Below are positions 18,755 to 26,022 of a stretch of 64,000 bases of DNA, piece after piece. Source of the stretch: Streptomyces roseirectus (GTDB lineage Bacteria > Actinomycetota > Actinomycetes > Streptomycetales > Streptomycetaceae); NCBI RefSeq assembly GCF_014489635.1, contig NZ_CP060828.1, positions 1,426,001 through 1,490,000 on the forward strand. Reading direction: 5' to 3'. Position 1 is the stretch's first letter. Each line of letters starts with the position of its first letter. Both the position numbers and the translations under genes were made by a program. The notes beneath the pieces are model-generated. The model had not been told where the DNA came from and did not search any database. It was given only the letters and a program-made list of their open reading frames with translations.

Positions 18755-18779
18755 GAGTAAGGGTCAGGAGGATTATCCT

Positions 18780-18871
18780 GACATAACAGACTAATTATGG
18801 ACGCGAGTTGTGAGCGAACGACCATCACGTTCACCATCGTGCACACCGTGTGGTCCCCAACTGGTCCCCAA
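18780..18871. repeat. Conserved island left-end sequence, copy 1
   Basis: The first 54 bp (18780-18833) are identical to 39990-40043, and similarity continues with few changes to about 18871/40081. It includes ACGCGAGTTGTGAGCGAACG and a duplicated TGGTCCCCAAC. This block follows the att core at the same distance in both islands and may hold integrase arm-binding sites. Confidence 0.8.
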
Positions 18872-18959
18872 CTCTGCAACTCTGCTCCACCGTCAGAGCA
18901 CCCACCCAACAGACAATCCCTGGCGTACGGGACTCAACCGCATCGTCGGGCCTCCGACG

Positions 18960-19215
18960 TGATCACCATGCCCAGTCCGGTCGCCGCCCTCGGCACCGAG
19001 TTCCCGGACGCCACCGGCTATAAGGTTCTTCGGCACCGCCGACCGGCTTGCCGGTTTCGATGGCGTCGCCCAATCCCCCGAAATCCTGGGAAGATCAGCG
19101 GCGACCTGCTTCGGCCTTGACGCTACGTTCTACGACCGTAAACACGCCGCATCCAGGCCCTCCGTCGATGTACCAACGCCCAGTGGGCCCTTCTACGCGA
19201 AGGACGGTGTTACTC
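18960..19215 (+). pseudogene. IS110-family transposase C-terminal remnant, island 1
   Basis: Pieces in several frames resemble the C-terminal domain of IS110/IS116 transposases: ALGTEFPDATG, FFGTADRLAGFDGVAQSPE, NPGKISGDLLRP, then FYDRKHA and FYAKDG. About 130 residues of the family are represented, with frameshifts and an internal deletion relative to the copy in island 2. No N-terminal DEDD domain or IS ends are visible, so it is an inactive relic. Confidence 0.65.
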
Positions 19216-19295
19216 AGTAACTGCGACGGGGCGAGCGGAAAGCGCGGAAACCGGTCTGCGCCGTACGTCACCGCGCATACCTATACGATCCCGGT

Positions 19296-20306
19296 ATGAG
19301 ATCGTCCGCCGCGTCCCGGAACGGAGGCACGCCGTCCGAAGCGTCGGAAACCGCCGATCGGCATCCTCCGGCTCTGCTGGTCGGTGATCCTCAAGACCCG
19401 CACATGGCGGCGGTGCTGGCCCGGCTCCCACGCCGCGGCACGATCGTCGTCGACGCCGCCTCGCTGCCCGACACACTGCACTATCTCGATCTCCAGCACA
19501 TCACCCTGCTCGATCAGTGCGGACGACCCGTGCGCCTCGGCGTGGACAATCCCGCCCGAGGGTGGATCCGGCGGCTCGCACCGGCGGGTTGGGACGCCGG
19601 CGCCGTGCTCGGTGGTCCGGCCGCCGCCGCGCTCGCCGCGCGCATGACGCTCCTGGCCGCTCTCCTGAGAGACGACAGCATCACCTGGCTGACTCCCGTC
19701 GACGCTCTCTTCGCAGCCGAGAACAAGATCGTGCAGTACCGGACGGCTCATGCCGCGGGTGTCCGCACCCCTACGACTGTCGTCAACGGCCTAGCGGCCG
19801 ACCTGACGGCAGTCCTCGGTGAGCCATTCGTCGTCAAGCCCTTGGGACCGGCCAACTTCACAGGTGTCGACGGCCAGGAGCACGTCGTGCACGCGCGCAC
19901 GGTGAACGCCGCCGATCTCGACGGAACCGATCTGCTCGACGCCCCCTTCCTCGCTCAGCAGCGCCTCACAGCACGGACGCATCTGCGGATCGCCACGGTC
20001 ACCGACCACGCTTGGACAGCCGAACTCGACGCAACAGGGCTGCCACTCGACTGGCGCCGCTCTCCTGCGGCGCACCACGCCTTCCGTCCTTCGTCCCGGT
20101 GGCCGCAGGCAGAACGCGCTGCTCTCGAACTCGCCGCACGGCTCGGAACCGGCTTCACCTGTCAGGACTGGATCGTCGACGCGGACGGACCCGTTTTCCT
20201 CGACCTCAATCCCGGCGGCCAGTGGCTGTTCCTGCCGGACAACGCGACCGCGCAGATCGCCGATCACCTCGCCGGCTGGCTGGGAGACGCTGAATGTCGA
20301 CCGTGA
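19296..20306 (+). CDS. ATP-grasp peptide ligase (graspetide/TgmB-like)
   Basis: 336 residues from ATG 19296. It matches the RiPP-type ATP-grasp ligases (MvdC/TgmB group): an N-terminal pre-ATP domain, ENKIVQYRTAHAAGVRTP near 140-157, the nucleotide lysine in FVVKPLG near 180, LDWRR near 250, and the metal-binding FLDLNPGGQW at about 301-310. Such enzymes use ATP to form ester or amide cross-links between acidic side chains and Thr/Ser/Lys in a precursor peptide. The downstream membrane-protein gene overlaps its stop by 13 bp, and a 53-residue peptide gene follows, so these three genes form a unit. An ATACC/GGTAT inverted pair overlaps the start. Confidence 0.8.
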   Translation: MRSSAASRNGGTPSEASETADRHPPALLVGDPQDPHMAAVLARLPRRGTIVVDAASLPDTLHYLDLQHITLLDQCGRPVRLGVDNPARGWIRRLAPAGWDAGAVLGGPAAAALAARMTLLAALLRDDSITWLTPVDALFAAENKIVQYRTAHAAGVRTPTTVVNGLAADLTAVLGEPFVVKPLGPANFTGVDGQEHVVHARTVNAADLDGTDLLDAPFLAQQRLTARTHLRIATVTDHAWTAELDATGLPLDWRRSPAAHHAFRPSSRWPQAERAALELAARLGTGFTCQDWIVDADGPVFLDLNPGGQWLFLPDNATAQIADHLAGWLGDAECRP

Positions 20307-20953
20307 CCGGCCGGTTCGCCGAAGCTCGCCTCTACCTGGTGTACTGCGCCGCCGTCCTGTGGCCGGGCCGCTCGCTGCCCACCTTCGCCGAACCTCACGT
20401 TTCCACCGTCACCCTCGACCACCTCCAGCCCGACGACCTCACCTTGGTGATCGAGGAAGGCCGCCGCCAATTCGACCGGCAGGCGGCCGACCTGGACCGC
20501 ATCCGCAACCGGGCCGGCGCTCTGGCCACCGTCTCGCTGGCCCTGACCGTCGGCCTCGTCTCACGGACCCACGACATGATCTCCGGACCGTGGCCGCTCA
20601 CCGCCGCGTGGGTCCTGTCGTGCCTGCTCGCTCTCCTGGCCGTGGCCGGAGCCTGCGCGGTCATGGCCGGACGTGCGGTTCTGGGTCGGATGGACACCGG
20701 ACTCGTCGCCCAGATGCCTCATCCCGTCCAGAAGTCGCTGGCCGCCGGATACGTCGAGCACGTCGGCGCTGGCGAGGAGACCGTCAGAACCGTTCTCACG
20801 GTCCTGCGCGATGCCGTGACACTGGTCGTCGTCTCCGCCCTGATCTTCCTCGTCCTGCTGCTCTGCACGCTGCGCAGCAGTCCCGCCACCGACACCACGG
20901 AGCCGAAATGCCCAACCTCTACGACCTGCTCGCGGACCACACCCCCGAGATGA
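20294..20953 (+). CDS. Three-helix membrane protein of the ATP-grasp module
   Basis: 219 residues. Hydrophobic helices are predicted at about 75-90, 102-124 and 174-192, with an amphipathic charged segment before the first (RRQFDRQAADLDRIRNR). The helix-then-paired-TM layout recalls SLATT-type membrane effectors in conflict systems, but no diagnostic motif was found and this is inference. ATG 20294 lies inside the ligase gene and its 3' end overlaps the peptide gene by 46 bp, so expression is tightly coupled. Possible roles are pore-forming effector, peptide exporter or sensor. Confidence 0.65.
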   Translation: MSTVTGRFAEARLYLVYCAAVLWPGRSLPTFAEPHVSTVTLDHLQPDDLTLVIEEGRRQFDRQAADLDRIRNRAGALATVSLALTVGLVSRTHDMISGPWPLTAAWVLSCLLALLAVAGACAVMAGRAVLGRMDTGLVAQMPHPVQKSLAAGYVEHVGAGEETVRTVLTVLRDAVTLVVVSALIFLVLLLCTLRSSPATDTTEPKCPTSTTCSRTTPPR

Positions 20954-21069
20954 CCGAATCCACCCCTACCCCCGGCACCCCGCCGACTCCCGGAACCTCC
21001 TACACCGCCTCGGTCGAAACCATCGACAACGACTGCTCCGGAAGGCTTCTCGGGACCCTGAACATCTGA
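20908..21069 (+). CDS. 53-residue candidate precursor/target peptide
   Basis: ATG 20908 is preceded by GGAG at 20899-20902. The peptide begins MPNLYDLLADHTPEM, has a Thr/Pro/Gly-rich linker and ends TIDNDCSGRLLGTLNI. The C-terminal part offers Thr, Ser, Glu and Asp residues suited to side-chain ester or amide formation by the ATP-grasp ligase two genes upstream. It has no signal peptide and no similarity that I recognise to named graspetide families. It overlaps the membrane-protein gene in another frame, so an annotator could easily miss it. Confidence 0.6.
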   Translation: MPNLYDLLADHTPEMTESTPTPGTPPTPGTSYTASVETIDNDCSGRLLGTLNI

Positions 21070-21202
21070 TCCGACGCCGACGAGCTGCCGGACTGCGCGT
21101 CCGATTCCGCAGGGCAGGTCACCTGTGACAACCCTGTCCGACCGGCGAGCGGAGCAGGGCTGCGCAGCGGTAGGTTCGAGGTCCTTGCCAAAGGGGGACC
21201 GT

Positions 21203-24200
21203 ATGGAGTTGGAGAGATTCTGCGTTCCTGTGGGGGACCGCATTCCTGTCGACTCCGACGGGTTCCTCGTCTCTTCGTCGTTCTGGTACTCCGGATCGTG
21301 GACGGCCGTGCCGCTGGCCGAAGCGTGCTCCGCCTCCGCCGTCCTGCTCGGGGAAGCCGGCATCGGCAAATCACACGCGCTGTCCACTGTCCTCGAGGCA
21401 CGCAAGAACAGCCGGAACTCGGGCGCTTGTGCGCGGGTCGACCTCGGGGAGGTCCGGTCCTGGGAAGACCTGACCCGCAAGGCCCGCCCGGTGCTCAGCC
21501 GGCTTCCTCCCTCGTCGCCATCATCGGGTCCCGCCCCAGGGGACGACAGGGCTCCGTCCGAACACCTTCTTCTCCTTCTGGACGGTATCGACGAATGCCA
21601 AGCCACCGGCAAAGAACTCGCCGGCTGGTTCACCGACCTGGCCGACGCCTACGACTGCCGCTCGCTCCAGGTACTGATCGCGTGCCGCCGCATGGCCTAT
21701 ACCGACACACTGCGGCAGGCCGTCGCAACGGCCTTCGGCATCACCGACGACCACACCTACGCCCTGGCTCCTCTGCGCCAGAGCGACTTGACCGACGCTG
21801 CCAAAGCCAGAGAAATCGATCCTGACCGGTTCGTCGAGGCCGTGTCAGCCGCCGGCGCCCAGTCGCTCGCGCGCACCCCTCTGGCCCTCGGCCTGCTCCT
21901 GGACACGTTCCTGGAGCAAGGCTCGCTGCCAACGACCCGCGCAGACCTGTACGCGTTCGCTCTCCCTCACGCGGTCATGCACCAGGGTGAGGACCGTGCC
22001 CCGCAGGAACTCGTCGGGAGCCAGGACCAGCGGTTCGCCATCGCCGCCCGCCTCGCCTGCTACTGCCTGCTCACCGGTGCCGACGGCATCACCATGATGC
22101 GCCGTCCCGACCCAGGCAGAACCCTGCTGCCGATCGACGCCTTCCTCGGCGCTCGCGAAGACACCGCCGGGGAAAGCTTCGTCATCGAGCGTCCCCTCAT
22201 CGAGAGCGTTCTGCACAGTTCCCTGTTCAGCAGCCGCGGTCCGGCAGCCGCCGGCCCCGCCCACGCCTCCATCGCCTCCTACCTCACCGCACGGCACCTC
22301 TGCGACCATCGCCTTCCCCAGGAGCAACTCCAAGGACTCCTCGTACACCGCGGCGAGATCGACGCCCCCGGCATCCCGACGGACCTCCACGAGTTGGCCG
22401 CATGGATCGTCGCCATGCGACCGGACCTGGGGCCGTGGCTGATCGCGACCGACCCACACGCCATCGCCTCCTACAGCTCCCACGTCAGCGACCCTCACTG
22501 CATCGAGCTCATCGTCGACGGCCTATTGGAACAAGCCCGCGAAAATGCTCCACGAAGCGACCGTTACTGGCAGTACGTGACGTCCCTGCGGCACCCCGGC
22601 CTCTCCGGGCAACTCACGCGAGCCCTCAACGAGGCCACGACTCGTCCGACGCAGGGCGTGCACGAACTTGAACTGATCCTCACGCTCGCCGCCGAGAACC
22701 AAGTGGCAGAACTCCTTCCCGCTGTGGCATCCATCGCGTGCGACCCGCAACGGGATCACGGACTGCGCCGCACGGCCGCCCAGTGCGTCCGCCGCGCGGC
22801 CGGGAACACGGGTACTCCCCTCCTCAAACCCATCCTGGCCGAACTGGCGCGGCATCCCGAACGCGACCCTGACGACAGTCTGCGCAGCGCCGCGCTCGAC
22901 ACCTGCCATCCCTGGCTCACCACCGATGAACTCGTCGCGGCCCTGACTCCGCCACGAACCAATCCGAGTTCCTACTCGTATGTCTGCACACGCATCCCGT
23001 CTCTCCTCACGGACGACCAGGTCACGCCGTTCTTGAACTGGGCCGGCACACGGGTGATGGATCCCGCTTCCCCCTGGGCAGGCTGGTCCGGCGCGGACAC
23101 GGTGATCGAAGGTCTCCTCGACCGAGCGCTGAGCGGGCCGAACGCCGAAGCACGCGTCCCTGTCGTCGCGGCATGTCTGCGCCCTTACCTCCGCAGTTAC
23201 CCGTCGTTGGCAGTTCCCGCCCCACTCCGCGCCCGGCTGAACGATCCCGGCGACCAACGACCCCGTCTGCTGCGCCGCGCATTGGTCCACGAGTTCATCG
23301 CCCTCGCCACAGACGCTGAAGACGCGTTCCAGTTGGCCGAAGGGTGGGACACACACCCCAGACATGCCTTTCGCTGGAACCCCGCGAGCGACATCGGCGG
23401 CGAACGGGAGCATCGCACCAGCCTGCTCGACGCCGTCGATCTCGCCTGGCTCGTGGACATCGAGATGGACCTCACCGACACTCAGGCTCCCCACGCGTGG
23501 CCTGCGCTCCAGTACGTGTGGCACTTGGCCAAGGTCACCGATGCCGGACAGGACATCGCGTGGGACACACGCGGCACCAGGGTCTGGTCGAAGGTGTTCG
23601 CTCACGACTTCGAGGCCATCCCCATCGACAGTCCCTACGCCGACCAGCTCAGAAGCAGAGAAGCTCGTCGGCAGGCCCGGACACAGCCTTGGGACGGCCG
23701 CGCCGAATACGTCTCCAACACCCGCACCCTGCTCGCGCAAGCCGAGTCAGGCGATGGCGACAGTTTCGTGGTTCTGTTCAGACACCTGCACTACGACCCG
23801 GAAACCGGCGGATACGCCGTGACCGACTTCGACAGCGACCTGTTGTCGCTACCCGGCACCACTGTCCTCCCGGAGGGGCACGGTCCTCGGCTGCTGACCG
23901 CTGCCCGCCGCTTCGTCACGGAGAATCTTCCCGAAGACGACGGCTGGATCAATACCCGCGACGTCCCCTGGCAGCCCTGGGCGGCGGTCGCAGCCTTCAC
24001 CACGCTCATCCGGGACAAGGCGCTGATGACTCTCCCCGCGAGCCAGTGGCGTGCCTGGGCCCCCTCTCTCCTCGCCTTCCCTCTCACCAGCACGGCTGCC
24101 CGGCACATCGACCCGCGCCTTCGGCTGCTCGAGATGGCACACCCTCATGCCGCTCAGGAGCTGGAAGCCACCTACGACACGCTGGTGCGGAAGTGCTTCA

Positions 24201-25549
24201 CGGCGCAAGAGTCCCAAGCCGCACTCGACCTGGTCTCCGCCATCTGGAGCTCGGAGTTGGAGACACGTCTGCTGCACACGCTCACCGACCTCACCGCCCA
24301 GGCCCACGAGAACCCGACCGGTCCGGCTGGCCATGAAGTACTCGTTCGTGTCCTCTCCGCTCTTCTGGAACACAGCAGCTCCCCGATTCGCCACCAGCCC
24401 CTGGAACGATTCGGCGCACCGCTGCGCGATCCCGACCCCGCGCACGACGATCAGTTGGACGCCACGTACCTCCGCGTCCTCCTCGACAAAGCACCCGAGG
24501 ACATCTGGCCGACAGCAGAGCACCGTCTCCTGGCCGACCCCACCGTTCTCGATGCCGTCGCCGAGTCCTTCCTGTACTCCAACCGCACCCAGCCGTGGCT
24601 CGCCCGGCTCTCCACCCCAGCCGTGGCCCAGATCGCCCGACTCCTCCTCGACCACAACTCGCCGGCGTCCTCCTCGGACCTCCCCCCGACCCAGCACAGC
24701 ACCGTCGTCCTCAGCCACCTCGCGTCCCGCGCGACCGACGAAGCCATCCACTTCCTGAGCACCCTGGCAGGTGAACGGCCCCAGAACAGCGTTCTCCAGG
24801 AACTGCTCCAGGAAGCCGAACAGACCCGCTGGGAACGCTCCTGGGTTCGTCCCACCCCCGACGAATTGAGCAAACTGATCCAGGACCCCCGGCGCCGCCT
24901 GGTGAAAGACGGAACAGACCTCCTGGACCTCGTCCTCGTCCTCCTCGCCAAGATCCAGGAAGACCTGACGCAAGGGACTCTCCCCGCAGCGATCCTGTGG
25001 AACGAAACCAAGTTCGGCACCCTCCCCGGCGGGAAGAAGACAGCGCAGCGGCTGCGCTTCCCCAAGGACGAGAACCTGGTGTCCGACTATCTCGCTCACT
25101 CTCTGCGCCGCGAACTCACCGACAACGGCATCCTCATCAACCGCGAGGTGCAGGTCTACCGCAACATCAAAGGAGCGGGCGACCGCATCGACCTGCTCCT
25201 ACAGGCACCCACCGCGACACCACCACGCCGAGACGAACCCATCGCGCAACTCGCCATCGAGGTGAAAGGCAACTGGCACGACAAGATCGCCACAGCCATG
25301 GAGACCCAGCTCGCCGACGACTACCTCACCGCGCTCCACACCCGCAACGGCCTCTACCTGATCGCCTACTTCCCCCACGACCAGTGGACCGCGAGCGAAC
25401 GCAAACGGCCATCGGCCGGCCAGACCTGGGAAAGCCTTCGGGAGACCTACGACGCCCAGGCCGCTCAACTCAGCGAGAGGAGGAATCTGGACGTCCGTGC
25501 GTTCGTACTCGACTGCTCCCTTCGCGACTCCGCTTCACGCAACACGTGA
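21203..25549 (+). CDS. NACHT-like STAND NTPase with C-terminal PD-(D/E)xK-type nuclease
   Basis: 1448 residues from ATG 21203, chosen over 21125 because AAGGGGGA precedes it. Walker A GEAGIGKS is at residues 50-57 and Walker B LLLLLDGIDEC at about 122-132, the NACHT/STAND form. The central 800-900 residues lack clear motifs but look helical and repetitive, as in ligand-sensing arrays. The C-terminal region (about 1313-1390) shows EVQVYRN, GDRIDLLL and AIEVKGN, fitting the E/D/ExK residues of a restriction-like nuclease. This suggests a sensor whose oligomerisation activates DNA cleavage. It lies 133 bp after the peptide gene on the same strand. Confidence 0.78.
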   Translation: MELERFCVPVGDRIPVDSDGFLVSSSFWYSGSWTAVPLAEACSASAVLLGEAGIGKSHALSTVLEARKNSRNSGACARVDLGEVRSWEDLTRKARPVLSRLPPSSPSSGPAPGDDRAPSEHLLLLLDGIDECQATGKELAGWFTDLADAYDCRSLQVLIACRRMAYTDTLRQAVATAFGITDDHTYALAPLRQSDLTDAAKAREIDPDRFVEAVSAAGAQSLARTPLALGLLLDTFLEQGSLPTTRADLYAFALPHAVMHQGEDRAPQELVGSQDQRFAIAARLACYCLLTGADGITMMRRPDPGRTLLPIDAFLGAREDTAGESFVIERPLIESVLHSSLFSSRGPAAAGPAHASIASYLTARHLCDHRLPQEQLQGLLVHRGEIDAPGIPTDLHELAAWIVAMRPDLGPWLIATDPHAIASYSSHVSDPHCIELIVDGLLEQARENAPRSDRYWQYVTSLRHPGLSGQLTRALNEATTRPTQGVHELELILTLAAENQVAELLPAVASIACDPQRDHGLRRTAAQCVRRAAGNTGTPLLKPILAELARHPERDPDDSLRSAALDTCHPWLTTDELVAALTPPRTNPSSYSYVCTRIPSLLTDDQVTPFLNWAGTRVMDPASPWAGWSGADTVIEGLLDRALSGPNAEARVPVVAACLRPYLRSYPSLAVPAPLRARLNDPGDQRPRLLRRALVHEFIALATDAEDAFQLAEGWDTHPRHAFRWNPASDIGGEREHRTSLLDAVDLAWLVDIEMDLTDTQAPHAWPALQYVWHLAKVTDAGQDIAWDTRGTRVWSKVFAHDFEAIPIDSPYADQLRSREARRQARTQPWDGRAEYVSNTRTLLAQAESGDGDSFVVLFRHLHYDPETGGYAVTDFDSDLLSLPGTTVLPEGHGPRLLTAARRFVTENLPEDDGWINTRDVPWQPWAAVAAFTTLIRDKALMTLPASQWRAWAPSLLAFPLTSTAARHIDPRLRLLEMAHPHAAQELEATYDTLVRKCFTAQESQAALDLVSAIWSSELETRLLHTLTDLTAQAHENPTGPAGHEVLVRVLSALLEHSSSPIRHQPLERFGAPLRDPDPAHDDQLDATYLRVLLDKAPEDIWPTAEHRLLADPTVLDAVAESFLYSNRTQPWLARLSTPAVAQIARLLLDHNSPASSSDLPPTQHSTVVLSHLASRATDEAIHFLSTLAGERPQNSVLQELLQEAEQTRWERSWVRPTPDELSKLIQDPRRRLVKDGTDLLDLVLVLLAKIQEDLTQGTLPAAILWNETKFGTLPGGKKTAQRLRFPKDENLVSDYLAHSLRRELTDNGILINREVQVYRNIKGAGDRIDLLLQAPTATPPRRDEPIAQLAIEVKGNWHDKIATAMETQLADDYLTALHTRNGLYLIAYFPHDQWTASERKRPSAGQTWESLRETYDAQAAQLSERRNLDVRAFVLDCSLRDSASRNT

Positions 25550-25690
25550 CCGGCACTCCCACGGCCACCAGCTGTCCCCGCGACGACGGGCATGAGCACG
25601 ACGGCAACGGCCCCAGCCTCGGCGGACCCCCGGCATCGGCCCCGCACCGACAGCCGACTCGCTGGTGTCCGGCTCATAAGGCGCAGACGG

Positions 25691-25820
25691 CGCCGGATGG
25701 TGCAGCTCCTCGCGGACCTTCGTGTAGCGCTGGTACTCAGTCGCTGCGGCGGCCGAGATGAACACGGTGGCGCCCAGCGCCATGGAGATCCCCGAGTTCG
25801 GACCGGCCAGGTCCTTGCGC
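25691..25820 (-). pseudogene. Truncated copy of the island 2 membrane-protein gene
   Basis: The minus strand encodes MALGATVFISAAAATEYQ then KVREEL, nearly identical to an internal segment of the gene at 40581-41786 (MALGATAFITAAAATEYQ). DNA similarity covers roughly 95-130 bp, after which the two diverge. No complete gene remains. It indicates shared ancestry or recombination between the two islands. Confidence 0.7.
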
Positions 25821-25879
25821 TAGCGGAGTGCTACCGGTGCGGGACGCAAGGCAAGCTGGAGAAGTTGCCCGACATAAGG

Positions 25880-26022
25880 CGATGAATCTGTGTAGATTTT
25901 TTGTATTTTCAGGGGTGATCATTTTCACTTCTCATGACTTGATCATGAAAATCCCTTGTGTCCACCCTTAAAAAATCTTTAAATCTCCCTCGCTCTTGAT
26001 CTTCTGGGTGGGGGGATTCACC
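25880..26022 (+). promoter_or_regulatory. AT-rich upstream region of the RHS toxin gene
   Basis: In an otherwise GC-rich window this region contains GATTTTTTGTATTTTCAG, two TCATGA palindromes (25932-25937 and 25943-25948) and TTAAAAAATCTTTAAATC. Such AT-rich DNA is a likely promoter and a target for xenogeneic silencers such as Lsr2. A G-rich ribosome-binding stretch precedes GTG 26023. Confidence 0.55.

Noticed and set aside
25592..25885. 97-residue plus-strand gene after the NACHT gene
   Set aside because: It is the antisense of the truncated membrane-gene fragment and is Arg-rich without a domain.
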